Part shown: positions 6,384 to 17,523 of the stretch, in pieces
Numbering within the stretch: position 1 is the first letter of the stretch
Layout: every line of letters starts with the position of its first letter
Source of the DNA: Parvularculaceae bacterium UBA4496
GTDB taxonomy: Bacteria; Pseudomonadota; Alphaproteobacteria; Caulobacterales; Parvularculaceae
Length of the DNA: 24,622 nt
Direction of reading: 5' to 3'
Assembly (NCBI GenBank): GCA_002388885.1
Contig: DGNI01000065.1
Coordinates: 26,479 to 51,100 of the forward strand
Translations under genes and position numbers: made by a program
The notes under the pieces: model-generated
What the model was told of the DNA's origin: nothing
Database searches by the model: none
Seen by the model: only the letters and a program-made list of their open reading frames with translations

Positions 6384-8015
6384 ATGGTGAAGAGACGACT
6401 GGTGATTGTCGGCGGCGGTTCAGCGGGGTGGGTTGCCGCAGCTTATTTGAACGGGGCCTTAAACCGGCTTCGAAAAGGGCCGCGCGTTGAAATCACGGTC
6501 CTTGAATCGCCGGATGTGCCGCGGATATCAGTCGGCGAGGCGACAATTCCGTCAATCAATCATGTGCTGGAAGTTGCGGGCATCGACGAGATCGATTTTC
6601 TCAAGCACACCGACGCAACTTACAAACAGGCGATCAAGTACCGGAACTGGTACAAGAACGACGGTTCTTATTATTATCATCCGTTCACGCGCGGCCCGTT
6701 CGGGCCGATCGATTTCACCGGCGACAACTGGGCGCGCAGCGACCAGTCGATTCCCTATATGGATACCGTGTCGCCGCAACCGGCGTTGTGTGAACTGGGG
6801 CTCCTCCCCAAAACCAATGGGCCGTGGGCGTTCGGTCCGCAAATTCACTACGCTTACCACATGAACGCGCAAAAATTCGCAGACTATCTGACGGATCATG
6901 CGATTGCAGGCGGCGTGAGGCATGTTCGCGCGAATATGACCGACGTCATCATGCGCGAGAACGGATTGATCGCAGGCGTTGAGACAGATCGCGCCGGCCG
7001 AATCGACGGCGACGTGTTTGTCGATTGTACGGGATTTTCCGCACTGATGATCGGAAAGAAAATGGGTGTCGATAACTATGACGCCTCGCAATTCCTAATG
7101 TGCGATCGTGCGCTTGTAATGCCCATACCATATGACGTTGCGTATCCGGGCGAGATGCGGCCGTATACGACGGCGACCGCACTTTCAGCGGGGTGGATTT
7201 GGGATATCCCGCTACGCACGCGGCGCGCGATCGGTTACGTCCACTCAAGCGACTTCATTTCCGAGGACGAAGCCGAGCGCGAGTTGCGCGCTTATGAAGG
7301 CGCGCATGGCGAAAAGCTCGATACGCGCATGGTCAATTTTCACGTCGGCTGGCGGCGGCGCCACTGGGAAGGCAATTGCATCGCGATCGGACTCTCCGGC
7401 GGTTTTATCGAACCGCTTGAGTCGACGGGCATTTATCTGTCAGAACTCGGGGCCGTCATGCTCGCGGAGCATTTTCCGTATAAGGAAGAGCATATTCCGG
7501 CGTTGGCGTTCCGGTATAACCGTATCCTCCAGAATCGCTATTACGAGATCCTCGATTTTATCAATCTGCACTATTGCTTGACGAAACGCGACGACACCGA
7601 ATTTTGGCGCGAAGTGCAAAAACCGGAACGCATTACTGACCGGATCAAGGCCAAGCTCGAATTCTGGCGCGCCAAACATCCCTCTTCCGCCGACCTGGAG
7701 GACCAGTTTTTTCTTGGCCAGGCGCAGGACCTGTCGCCGGATAGCCGCCGGCCGGAAGACCGCCGGCCGCCAGTCGACACGGCAAAGCTCTGGAGCCACT
7801 ATAGTTACGAGTGCATCATGTACGGTATGCATTACAACGGGCGCGACTGGGCCGATGATGACGGAGAAACAGGATTTCCCGCCGAAATTCAGCCGCGGGT
7901 GAAAGCGCGCGTCGCTCAGCTTCGCACTGTTCTGCCACGTCACGAAGACTATCTTCGTCAGACGGTAGGGTTCGAGGCGCCGCCAACCGGCCCGCGCCCG
8001 GATGGCTGGTCGTAA
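6384..8015 (+). CDS. Flavin-dependent tryptophan-halogenase-family protein (PrnA-like)
   Basis: FADH2-dependent halogenase of 543 residues that would form HOCl or HOBr and transfer halogen to an aromatic, classically indole, substrate. The FAD-binding GGGSAG (10-15) opens the protein; GEATIP follows at 51-56. The catalytic lysine is Lys81 in ATYKQA (PrnA Lys79). The halogenase signature W-x-W-x-I-P is present as WIWDIP (271-276). EPLESTGIY gives Glu346, Ser347, Thr348 and Gly349, matching the PrnA active-site glutamate and halide-binding residues as I remember them. All key residues are intact, and the length is usual for the family. I use the ATG at 6384; a TTG lies directly before it. The ribosome site is poor (AGG at 6372). 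A sulfotransferase-like gene and a TonB-dependent receptor follow on the same strand. Many such genes in Caulobacter and Xanthomonas relatives are neighbours of TonB receptors and their substrates are mostly unknown, so 'tryptophan' should be read as a family name only. It needs a separate flavin reductase, not seen here. Confidence 0.93.
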   Translation: MVKRRLVIVGGGSAGWVAAAYLNGALNRLRKGPRVEITVLESPDVPRISVGEATIPSINHVLEVAGIDEIDFLKHTDATYKQAIKYRNWYKNDGSYYYHPFTRGPFGPIDFTGDNWARSDQSIPYMDTVSPQPALCELGLLPKTNGPWAFGPQIHYAYHMNAQKFADYLTDHAIAGGVRHVRANMTDVIMRENGLIAGVETDRAGRIDGDVFVDCTGFSALMIGKKMGVDNYDASQFLMCDRALVMPIPYDVAYPGEMRPYTTATALSAGWIWDIPLRTRRAIGYVHSSDFISEDEAERELRAYEGAHGEKLDTRMVNFHVGWRRRHWEGNCIAIGLSGGFIEPLESTGIYLSELGAVMLAEHFPYKEEHIPALAFRYNRILQNRYYEILDFINLHYCLTKRDDTEFWREVQKPERITDRIKAKLEFWRAKHPSSADLEDQFFLGQAQDLSPDSRRPEDRRPPVDTAKLWSHYSYECIMYGMHYNGRDWADDDGETGFPAEIQPRVKARVAQLRTVLPRHEDYLRQTVGFEAPPTGPRPDGWS

Positions 8016-8029
8016 ACCATAACAATCGC

Positions 8030-8079
8030 GACCAAAGGCGGCGCTGGAATTGCGTCTGAATCCGGCGCCGCCTATGGTC
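8030..8079. terminator. Long hairpin between halogenase and sulfotransferase genes, attenuator or processing site
   Basis: GACCAAAGGCGGCGC (8030-8044) pairs with GCGCCGCCTATGGTC (8065-8079) with one internal A-A mismatch and a 20-base loop; the stem can extend one or two pairs. It starts 15 bases after the halogenase stop. The following tract GTTCATTTCT is only modestly T-rich, so it may be a partial terminator, an mRNA 3'-end stabiliser or a processing site. Confidence 0.55.
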
Positions 8080-8122
8080 GTTCATTTCTAACCCGTGTGT
8101 ACGCGCAAAGCGGAATAAATCG

Positions 8123-8914
8123 ATGCCCAGAATTCGGATGAAGCCCGACACTCTCAACGAAGAAAACCAGAAATTCGAGCAGGCGCCGCTTAAGCAACCG
8201 CTGTTTCTGAACAGCGTTCCCAAAAGCGGCTCGCACCTGTTGCGCAACATTTTCCGAATGTTCGTGCCGGTGGAGCAGCAATATCATGAACAGTTCATTC
8301 AATGGCCGAATCTTGAGGACCACGCGCACGCTTTCGATAAGGACGCCAAGTTTCTGAGTTGGGGCCACTTGTTGTTCTCTGACGCCTCGGTGATGCGACT
8401 GAAACACGCCCGCAAAATCGTTCTCGTGCGCGACCCTTATAGCTGGGTTCTCGCCCGGGCGCGGTTGTTCATTTCGGACGAATTTTCGGGTAATATCGAT
8501 CACATAAAAAACGGCGTCCTCACCGTCGAAGAGCTTTTGAACCTCATGATCATCGGCGTTTACCAGAAAGCGCCGTCCATGCATGAGATCTTCAATCTCA
8601 ACGCCTGCGCATGGATTGGCACGGGGGTCCATCTCGTGCGCTATGAGGATCTCATCGATAATTTGAAGGATCTCGAATCGAAACGCGCGGAAGAATATTT
8701 CAGGTCCGTGTTGACGGCAGGCGGGGTCGAATTGACCGAGGACTGGCGCGAGCGGGTCCGGATCGGGTCAGACCGGAAACAGAGCGGGACAGCTCGCGAG
8801 AACCTTACCGGCAAGGCTGGGGAAATTGATATCCCGAAGGAGCTTCCGGAGGCTCAAAAGAGGCTCGTTGATTTGCAGTCTCCCGGGCTGCGGGCGTTTC
8901 TTGGTTATAGCTGA
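8123..8914 (+). CDS. Sulfotransferase-fold protein (PAPS-dependent type, P-loop variant)
   Basis: A 263-residue cytosolic protein resembling PAPS-dependent sulfotransferases. The 5'-phosphosulfate-binding loop is NSVPKSGSHLLR (30-41, PKSG at 33-36), close to the usual PKSGTTW. The 3'-phosphate-binding strand-helix is IVLVRDPYSWVLARAR, with Arg103. The serine normally eight residues after that arginine is Ala111 here, while a serine stands at 107. VRYEDLIDN matches the RYEDL element, and GSDRKQSGTARENLTGKAGE resembles the C-terminal RKG-type PAPS clamp. Fold assignment is good, but the altered serine makes cofactor use uncertain. The start at 8123 follows a weak GGA. It lies 107 bases after the halogenase, with a hairpin between, and 371 bases before the receptor gene. 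A hydroxyl or amine on the same small molecule is a reasonable guess for its acceptor, but this is inference. Confidence 0.82.
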   Translation: MPRIRMKPDTLNEENQKFEQAPLKQPLFLNSVPKSGSHLLRNIFRMFVPVEQQYHEQFIQWPNLEDHAHAFDKDAKFLSWGHLLFSDASVMRLKHARKIVLVRDPYSWVLARARLFISDEFSGNIDHIKNGVLTVEELLNLMIIGVYQKAPSMHEIFNLNACAWIGTGVHLVRYEDLIDNLKDLESKRAEEYFRSVLTAGGVELTEDWRERVRIGSDRKQSGTARENLTGKAGEIDIPKELPEAQKRLVDLQSPGLRAFLGYS

Positions 8915-9285
8915 CCGTCCGTTCCGATGTGTATTTTCTGGCTGGGTGATTCGTCGCTGTCGGGCTCAAGGCCGAAGCGAAGCACCGGATCAATAACCTG
9001 AGGCCGAATCAGTGGTTCCCACGGAGTTTAAGGGAAGCTGAGGACTGGTAACCCGGCAAATTGTTTCGGGCGCACGGTTCGGGCCGCTAATAAAATCTGA
9101 TGTTTGGTTAAGAGCCGGTTTTTACAGCAAGATTTTCGTGACGATTTTGCAACAGCACCTGATTTTATCGGAATTTATATTAATCAGACATACCGCAACA
9201 ACCCCTCTGGTGTAGGGTCAGTACAGCATGATGCGGCGGCGTCCCAGGGGAACGGGGCGCTGGCTTTTGGTACGAGGGAAAATTC
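8915..9285. other. Intergenic region before the TonB receptor gene, probable leader and promoter
   Basis: 371 bases without a supportable gene. The middle (about 9085-9195) is AT-richer than its surroundings and is the likely promoter area, but I find no -35/-10 pair with proper spacing. The last 12 bases contain GAGGGA, a good ribosome site for the receptor. No terminator hairpin is clear after the sulfotransferase stop, so read-through into the receptor is possible. Confidence 0.4.
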
Positions 9286-12200
9286 ATGAAGAAGATTTCT
9301 AAGCGAGAGCAGGTTCTCGCCAAAAAACTCACAGCGACGTCATCTGCGCTGGCAATCGCCACCTCGATGGCGCTGGTCCAAGGGGCCTACGCACAAGACG
9401 TTGAAACGATCAGCGATGACGACGACGAGGTTACTGAAGAAGGCGATCGAATTGTTGTCACCGGTTCGCGCATCCGCAGGGACGAATTTTCGAGTCCTGC
9501 GCCAATGCAGGTGATCGACCCTGACGTCGGCATTGCGCAGGGCCGTTTCGACACCGGCGCGCTTGTCCAAGGGTCGACGATCGCGTCCGGCTCCTCGCAG
9601 CTCAGTGGCGGCATTTCGGCGAATAGCGCCAGCCCGCAGGGCGGTGAGGGCGTTCAGACAGTCTCGCTGCGCGGTCTCGGCGCCAACCGGACTCTGGTCC
9701 TGCTGAACGGCCGTCGTGCAGGTCCTGCCGGCGTGCGCGGGCAGGTCGCGGCTTTCGACCTCAACGTCGTTCCGTTCTCTGCAATCTCGAGCGTTGAAAT
9801 CCTGAAAGACGGCGCTTCCTCGATTTACGGATCAGATGCGGTCGCGGGCGTTGTGAACCTGATCACCCGGAAAGATTTTGACGGTCTTGAGCTAGATGCG
9901 TTTTACTCCCAGCCGCTTGAAGGCGCCGGGGAATATACCCGCGTTAATGCGCTGTGGGGCAAAAATTTCGACCGGGGCCACTTCCAGGTTGCCGTTGACT
10001 ATCAGAAGCAGTGGAGCATCAAGAAAAAAGACCGCGAGTTCCTCGATTGTCCTGAAGACTATATCTTCGACATGAATGGCAATCGCGTCGACGCTGTCGA
10101 TCCGCGCGGTCCGGGCGTTCACGGCTTCAACTATACCGGCAAGGACGGGTATTCCTGCTCCAACGGCATTCCTTGGGGTCATATCTGGCTTTACGATTAT
10201 TCGTACTATTATTCCCCGAACGGTTCGAATGCGATCAACATAAACCAGCAGGGCAATATCAACCCGAGCATCGTGACGCTGCTCCAGTACGACTATGACG
10301 GGTCTCTCGCAGCGCTCGGTCTGCCGCAATGGGCGGCGCCGATTGACGGAGCCCAGATTGGTCTGCCGCCAGGGTTTTTCCCGACGGGCAAGAACCTCGC
10401 AAACTATGCGATCCAGCAGAACTATCACATCGGCGAGCGCAACGACACGTTCCTGCCTAAGACCACCAATTTCACGGTCTATGCGGACGGCGCCTATGAG
10501 CTGACCGATGGGATTGAAGTTTATGGCGACTTCCTGATGAGCCGCCGCAAAACTTCCCAGAACGATTCCACCCAGTACTTCAACTTCGGCGGCACCAGCG
10601 ACCTTCTTGGCGGGGGCAACCCGGTTGTATTTGGTTTCCTGGAGAATGATCCGATCGTTGATCCGCAATTCACCGGTGCGGCGCTGATCAGCCCGACCAC
10701 TTACTCCGACCATGACGGTCAGCGCACTTTGGTGAATTACTATCGTGGCATTGGCGGCCTTCGCGGCGAATTGCAAACCGGCGGTTTCCTCGACGGCTGG
10801 CGCTGGGATGTGTACGCGCATCACTCAACCTCGCGCGGCGAGTATCGTAATGATATCATCAGTGAGGAAGTGGTCAGCGGCATCGGTGATTTGCGTACCG
10901 CAAGCTGCGCCGGGCAGACGATTGAACCCTTCTTCGGTGTAACGGCGCAGTGTATCGATATCGATTACAACGATCCGATGATTCTTGCGAACGTTCTCAC
11001 CGATGCGCAGCGCGCGCTGCTCTATGGTGAAGACATCGGCAACACCAAATATAATCAGACCTACGTCGAAGCGATCTTCGACGGCAATCTCTTCACATTG
11101 CCGGCCGGCGATGTGGGTGTCGCGATCGGCGCAACCTGGCGCAAGGACTCGATCACCGACACGCCAGGACCGAACCGTCTGAATTCGGCGCCGAGCACGT
11201 CGGGCAGCTACGTTTTCCTCGATGGCTTGGCGGGCATCACGACGGGTTCGTCGCGCACGGTTGAAGCATTCGGCGAGATCAACATCCCGATTATGCGGGA
11301 CGTTCCGCTCTTCGAGTCGCTAGACGTAAGCGGCTCGTTGCGTTGGACCGACGTGAACACCGTCTCACAGCCCGACCTGACCTGGAAAGCGGGTGTTGAT
11401 TGGGGCGTGACCGATTGGTTTAGACTGCGCGGCACCTGGGGCACATCTTTCCGTGCGCCGGCGCTGTTCGAGCTGTTCCTCAGCAATGAGTCGTTCATCG
11501 TTCGTCAAAGCGGCGTCGACCCCTGCATTCAGTGGGCTGTTGCGCTGGCTGAAGGCGGTATTTCGCAGCGTATTGCAGACAACTGTGCAGCTGACGGCAT
11601 CCCGGATAACTTCACCGGCGGCGGCGTTGAGCCGACAGTGACGCTCGGCGGCGGTCTCGGCGTGCTTCAGCCCGAAACGTCGACCTCCAAGTCCGTGAGC
11701 GCGATCCTCACGACGCCTAACGGGTTCTTGGGCGAAGGCCGTAATCTCAGCCTGGCGGTCGACTGGTACAATATCAATGTGACCGGTACGATCGACACCT
11801 TGACGGCCGGTCAGATCGTCTTCGGCTGCTACCGTTCGGAATCTTTCCCGGACGATCCTCTCTGCGATCTGTTCGTCCGCGGACAGATTGGGGCGCCGTT
11901 CAATATCGACCAGATCACCGCGACGTTTATCAACATTAACCGGCTGGAAAACACCGGCGTCGATATAACGATGCAATACTCGCATGATCGGTTTTTGGAT
12001 GGCTGGGATCTCGATGTTCGCTCCAACTGGGTGCGTCAGCTCCGGGATGACGAAGAGTTGTTCGACGGTATTATTGAAACCGTCAACGGCGAGGCTGGTG
12101 AACCGAAGTGGGTCGGCGAGGTCAACCTCATCCTATCTAAGAACGACTGGCGCGCCTTCTGGGGCATGAACATTGTCGGCCCGACATCGGATGAACAGGA

Positions 12201-12489
12201 CTTCATCGACGACAACGGCAATCTCTGCCTAACCAGTACGGTTGTCGGTCCATACTGTGTGGACCTTGTTGCGGACGCGACGGTCTACCACAACTTCTCA
12301 CTGACCAAGGAGCTAGACAGCTGGCGGTTTACTCTGGGCATGTCGAACGTTTTCGACACCAGGCCGCCGCGGGTCACCACGGATGGTTTCAACCAGGCCG
12401 AAATCTCCACCTTCGGTCAGATGCCGTTCGTTTCGCAGTACGACGTGTTCGGTCGTCGGGTGTTCGCGAACATCAGCAAAAGCTTCTGA
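9286..12489 (+). CDS. TonB-dependent outer-membrane receptor
   Basis: Protein of 1067 residues. The N-terminus has a long basic stretch and a Sec signal ending AYAQD, with cleavage expected after about residue 36. A short acidic linker (ETISDDDDEVTEEGD) follows, then the plug domain: RIVVTGSRIRRDEFSSPAPM, VQTVSLRGLGANRTLVLLNG and VEILKDGASSIYGSDAVAGV are classic plug signatures. The remaining ~850 residues are alternating aromatic strands of the 22-strand barrel, with the TonB-receptor C-terminal box GMSNVFDTRPP...YDVFGRRVFANISKSF ending in Phe. The receptor takes up a substrate across the outer membrane using TonB-ExbB-ExbD energy. The long, Tyr- and Gly-rich extracellular loops (for example about 290-330) and the Caulobacter-type extended N-terminus fit the alphaproteobacterial carbohydrate/unknown-substrate class rather than small siderophore receptors. 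Cysteine pairs in the loops suggest disulfides. GAGGGA lies about six bases before the ATG. Substrate unknown. Confidence 0.96.
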   Translation: MKKISKREQVLAKKLTATSSALAIATSMALVQGAYAQDVETISDDDDEVTEEGDRIVVTGSRIRRDEFSSPAPMQVIDPDVGIAQGRFDTGALVQGSTIASGSSQLSGGISANSASPQGGEGVQTVSLRGLGANRTLVLLNGRRAGPAGVRGQVAAFDLNVVPFSAISSVEILKDGASSIYGSDAVAGVVNLITRKDFDGLELDAFYSQPLEGAGEYTRVNALWGKNFDRGHFQVAVDYQKQWSIKKKDREFLDCPEDYIFDMNGNRVDAVDPRGPGVHGFNYTGKDGYSCSNGIPWGHIWLYDYSYYYSPNGSNAININQQGNINPSIVTLLQYDYDGSLAALGLPQWAAPIDGAQIGLPPGFFPTGKNLANYAIQQNYHIGERNDTFLPKTTNFTVYADGAYELTDGIEVYGDFLMSRRKTSQNDSTQYFNFGGTSDLLGGGNPVVFGFLENDPIVDPQFTGAALISPTTYSDHDGQRTLVNYYRGIGGLRGELQTGGFLDGWRWDVYAHHSTSRGEYRNDIISEEVVSGIGDLRTASCAGQTIEPFFGVTAQCIDIDYNDPMILANVLTDAQRALLYGEDIGNTKYNQTYVEAIFDGNLFTLPAGDVGVAIGATWRKDSITDTPGPNRLNSAPSTSGSYVFLDGLAGITTGSSRTVEAFGEINIPIMRDVPLFESLDVSGSLRWTDVNTVSQPDLTWKAGVDWGVTDWFRLRGTWGTSFRAPALFELFLSNESFIVRQSGVDPCIQWAVALAEGGISQRIADNCAADGIPDNFTGGGVEPTVTLGGGLGVLQPETSTSKSVSAILTTPNGFLGEGRNLSLAVDWYNINVTGTIDTLTAGQIVFGCYRSESFPDDPLCDLFVRGQIGAPFNIDQITATFININRLENTGVDITMQYSHDRFLDGWDLDVRSNWVRQLRDDEELFDGIIETVNGEAGEPKWVGEVNLILSKNDWRAFWGMNIVGPTSDEQDFIDDNGNLCLTSTVVGPYCVDLVADATVYHNFSLTKELDSWRFTLGMSNVFDTRPPRVTTDGFNQAEISTFGQMPFVSQYDVFGRRVFANISKSF

Positions 12490-12513
12490 TCAAGAACTGC
12501 TTATTTCGGAAAG

Positions 12514-12545
12514 AAAAGCGGCGGGATTTTCCCGCCGCTTTTTTT
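12514..12545 (+). terminator. Rho-independent terminator after the TonB receptor gene
   Basis: Stem AGCGGCGGG (12517-12525) / CCCGCCGCT (12531-12539), loop ATTTT, with three further A-T pairs outside and a run of seven Ts (12539-12545). It ends 56 bases after the receptor stop and separates the receptor unit from the methionine genes. Confidence 0.92.
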
Positions 12546-12790
12546 ATGGATAAACCTTCCCACGTTGCCGGAAAATAAATCCGTATCCATCTGCGGCAGG
12601 TTCGATTCCATGAATATCCCTCTGGGGAGCCTGGAGCTGGCTGTAAGCCAAGTCTGTCTCATTGTTTTTAAGCGCCGGTCGGCGGGACGACTGATTGCGC
12701 TCAAAAGCTTGCCATAACAATAAGTTAATGGAGCCAGACACGTATGCGCCAAAAGCTGTGAGCAAGCCGCAGCACTGAGATTTGGCAAAT
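12546..12790. other. Gene-free stretch before the metF promoter
   Basis: 245 bases between the receptor terminator and the metF promoter (the whole intergenic gap is 369 bases). I see only short local hairpins, for example TGGCT-GTA-AGCCA, and no recognisable riboswitch, RNA gene or mobile-element end. Reading frames on either strand are short and unlike any family I know. Confidence 0.4.
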
Positions 12791-12819
12791 TTTACACTTG
12801 CGCAATTAAAAGATATAAG
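12791..12819 (+). promoter_or_regulatory. Near-consensus sigma70 promoter of the metF-metH genes
   Basis: TTTACA (12791-12796), 17-base spacer, TATAAG (12814-12819); each hexamer is one base from consensus. It lies 40 bases before the metF ATG. A 22-bp palindrome covers the -10 and the expected start site, so the promoter is probably repressible. Confidence 0.65.
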
Positions 12820-12833
12820 GATATCTTTATATC
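12812..12833. promoter_or_regulatory. 22-bp palindromic operator, candidate SahR/ArsR-type methionine-cycle site
   Basis: GATATAAGGATATCTTTATATC matches its reverse complement except for one symmetric position pair (8 and 15). It has a GATATC core and AT-rich arms, overlaps the promoter -10 and covers the start site. ArsR-family SahR repressors control metF, metH and ahcY in several proteobacteria, and I remember GATATC-centred sites for alphaproteobacterial members. That the site is an operator is well supported by form and position; the regulator is inferred and its gene is not in the window. Confidence 0.6.
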
Positions 12834-12858
12834 ATTATATAAACAAGGTACGGCTCCC

Positions 12859-13722
12859 ATGAGCGGCATACGTTTTTCGTTTGAGTTTTTCCCGCCGAAG
12901 ACGGCGGAAATGGAAGAACGCCTGTGGGACAGCGTGGAACGCCTGTCGGGCCTCAATCCGGTTTTTGTTTCGGTGACCTATGGCGCTGGCGGTTCAACGA
13001 GGGAGCGCACGCTTGGTGTTATTGAAAAACTAGCGAAAACAAAAAATCTGCAACCGGCAGGACACATCACTTGCGTCAACGCATCGCGCGACGAGGTAGA
13101 TGACGTTCTCAAGCGATATTGGGCAGCAGGCGTTCGCAGGATAGTCGCGCTTCGTGGGGATGCGCCGGATGGCGCCGGCGCGCCCTATACACCGCATCCT
13201 GACGGTTACCGCTACGCGTCCGATCTGATTGAGGGCGCGCGGAAGATCGGCAACTTCGATATATCGGTCGGATGCTATCCGGAAATTCATCCGGATGCGA
13301 CTGACATTAATGCCGAGATTGAAAACCTGAAAAGAAAGTTCGACGCCGGCGCGACGCGTGCGATCACGCAATTTTTTTTCGAGCCTGAATATTACTTCCG
13401 TTTCGTTGAGGCGGCGCGCAGCGCGGGCATTACGCAGCCGATCGTGCCTGGCGTTATGCTGCAATCGAATTTCAAGGGCCTCGCGCGCATGGCGAAACTG
13501 TGCAACGCGGAGATTCCGCAGCGCATTGCTGATATTTATGAAGGTCTTGATGACGACGTAGCGACCCGCGACATGATAACAGCGCAGCTTGTGGCCGAGC
13601 TATGTAACAAGCTCCGCGATCAGGGTGTTCGAGATTTTCATTTTTACACAATGAACCGGGCGAACCTTTCGCTGGCGACGTGTCGTCTGCTTGGCGTCAA
13701 GCAGGCTGAAAGGGCGGCGTAA
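12859..13722 (+). CDS. metF: Methylenetetrahydrofolate reductase
   Basis: FAD-dependent TIM-barrel enzyme reducing 5,10-methylene-THF to 5-methyl-THF, the methyl donor used by MetH encoded next. It has 287 residues, normal for bacterial MetF without the eukaryotic regulatory domain. Family segments: SFEFFPPKT at the N-terminus with catalytic Glu9, [15 protein letters not shown] (about 38-52), [24 protein letters not shown] with the folate- and flavin-contacting Arg-Gly-Asp, [25 protein letters not shown] and PIVPGVMLQ. The C-terminus [12 protein letters not shown] is typical. The ATG has AAGG ten bases upstream, and the stop overlaps the next ATG by one base (TAATG), so translation is probably coupled. 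It is transcribed from the palindrome-covered promoter described at 12791-12833. Confidence 0.97.
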   Translation: MSGIRFSFEFFPPKTAEMEERLWDSVERLSGLNPVFVSVTYGAGGSTRERTLGVIEKLAKTKNLQPAGHITCVNASRDEVDDVLKRYWAAGVRRIVALRGDAPDGAGAPYTPHPDGYRYASDLIEGARKIGNFDISVGCYPEIHPDATDINAEIENLKRKFDAGATRAITQFFFEPEYYFRFVEAARSAGITQPIVPGVMLQSNFKGLARMAKLCNAEIPQRIADIYEGLDDDVATRDMITAQLVAELCNKLRDQGVRDFHFYTMNRANLSLATCRLLGVKQAERAA

Positions 13723-14786
13723 TGAAACGGTCACAACGGATAACAGCGCTAAAAGACGCTGCGAAAGAGCGCATTCTCATTCTCGACGGCGCCTGGGGCG
13801 CGATGATCCAAAGCAAGAAACTGGATGAAGCTGATTTCCGGGGCGCGCGCTTCGCCGCTCACCCCGATGATCTCAAAGGCAATAACGATATTTTGTGTCT
13901 TACGCGGCCCGATATCATCCGTGAGCTGCATTCGACATATTATCAAGCTGGCGCGGACATAACCGAAACGAACACGTTCTCTGCGACAGTCATTGCGCAG
14001 GATGATTACAAACTATCGGAGCAGGATGTTCGTGACATCAATTTCGAAGGCGCGCGAATCGCACGCAGCGTCGCGGACGACTGGACGGCGAGAAATCCGG
14101 CGAAGCCCCGCTTCGTCGCCGGCTCCATCGGTCCGCTGAATAAGATGCTTTCCATGTCGTCAGATGTAAACGATCCCGGTGCGCGATCGGTTACCTTCGA
14201 CCATGTCTATGACGCTTACAAAACGCAAATCCTTGCGCTTTATGAAGGCGGCGTTGATCTTTATCTGATCGAGACCATCACCGATACGCTGAACTGTAAG
14301 GCCGCGCTGAAAGCGATCGCAGATCTCGAGGCTGAAGGATTTGAGAAACTGCCGATCTGGATATCCGGCACCATCACAGATAAATCCGGGCGCACGCTTT
14401 CGGGTCAAACCGTTGAAGCGTTCTGGAACTCCGTACGCCATGCCAATCCCTTTGCGGTAGGGTTGAACTGCGCGCTCGGCGCGGCGCTGATGCGCCCGCA
14501 TATCGCCGAACTTGCGCGTGTCGCCGATACGCTTGTTGCTGCTTATCCCAATGCCGGCCTGCCGAACGCCTTTGGCGAATATGACGAAACTCCGGAAGAA
14601 ACCTCGGCCATGCTGGGCGAATGGGCCGAAGCCGGCATCGTCAACATGCTGGGCGGCTGTTGCGGCACAACGCCGGAACACATCGCCGCCATCGCCGAAG
14701 CGGCGGACAGCCTGCCGCCGCGTAAAATTCCGGCGCGCAGAAAGATGATGCGTCTTTCCGGACTTGAACCATTTGAACTGGCGTAA
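13722..14786 (+). CDS. metH: Methionine synthase, N-terminal homocysteine-binding half (split MetH)
   Basis: Zinc-dependent homocysteine S-methyltransferase domain as a separate 354-residue protein, equivalent to the first module of single-chain MetH. It begins with [19 protein letters not shown] and carries [12 protein letters not shown] and [14 protein letters not shown], typical of MetH module 1. The three zinc-binding cysteines are Cys250 in LNCALGA and Cys313-Cys314 in [10 protein letters not shown]. It lacks the folate, cobalamin and activation domains, all of which are in the next gene six bases downstream; the two polypeptides must work together to make methionine. Such a split is familiar in alphaproteobacteria (Caulobacter, for example). 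The stop and the restart at 14793 are clean, with no frameshift signature. The start overlaps the metF stop by one base. Confidence 0.95.
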   Translation: MKRSQRITALKDAAKERILILDGAWGAMIQSKKLDEADFRGARFAAHPDDLKGNNDILCLTRPDIIRELHSTYYQAGADITETNTFSATVIAQDDYKLSEQDVRDINFEGARIARSVADDWTARNPAKPRFVAGSIGPLNKMLSMSSDVNDPGARSVTFDHVYDAYKTQILALYEGGVDLYLIETITDTLNCKAALKAIADLEAEGFEKLPIWISGTITDKSGRTLSGQTVEAFWNSVRHANPFAVGLNCALGAALMRPHIAELARVADTLVAAYPNAGLPNAFGEYDETPEETSAMLGEWAEAGIVNMLGGCCGTTPEHIAAIAEAADSLPPRKIPARRKMMRLSGLEPFELA

Positions 14787-14792
14787 GCGCAG

Positions 14793-17444
<2,652 letters not shown>

Positions 17445-17523
17445 TTGCGGCGTTTCCTCTTTCAGCCGAATGAGATAAGACGGAAAAAACCGCCATCGCA
17501 AGATGAGAGGAACACGGCCTTCC

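Noticed and set aside
9892..10824. 310-codon minus-strand ORF opposite the TonB receptor
   Set aside because: Antisense shadow of a clear coding frame; its composition (Val/Arg/Ala-rich, no motifs) and the conserved plug and barrel on the other strand explain it.
12728..12778. 16-codon mini-ORF as a leader peptide before metF
   Set aside because: It lies upstream of the proposed promoter, has no ribosome site and no methionine-rich run.
12501..12788. 95-codon minus-strand ORF between the receptor and metF
   Set aside because: Includes the terminator stem, has no recognisable domain and no ribosome site; the sequence looks non-coding.
12546..12858. Cobalamin or SAM riboswitch before metF-metH
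   Set aside because: I could not find the B12-box or SAM-II/SAM-V core elements, and the near-consensus promoter with palindrome leaves only about 35 bases of leader.
17503..17523. ATG at 17503 as start of the PrnB-like gene
   Set aside because: Possible, but the AGAGGA inside this stretch serves the ATG at 17524 and none is seen before 17503.
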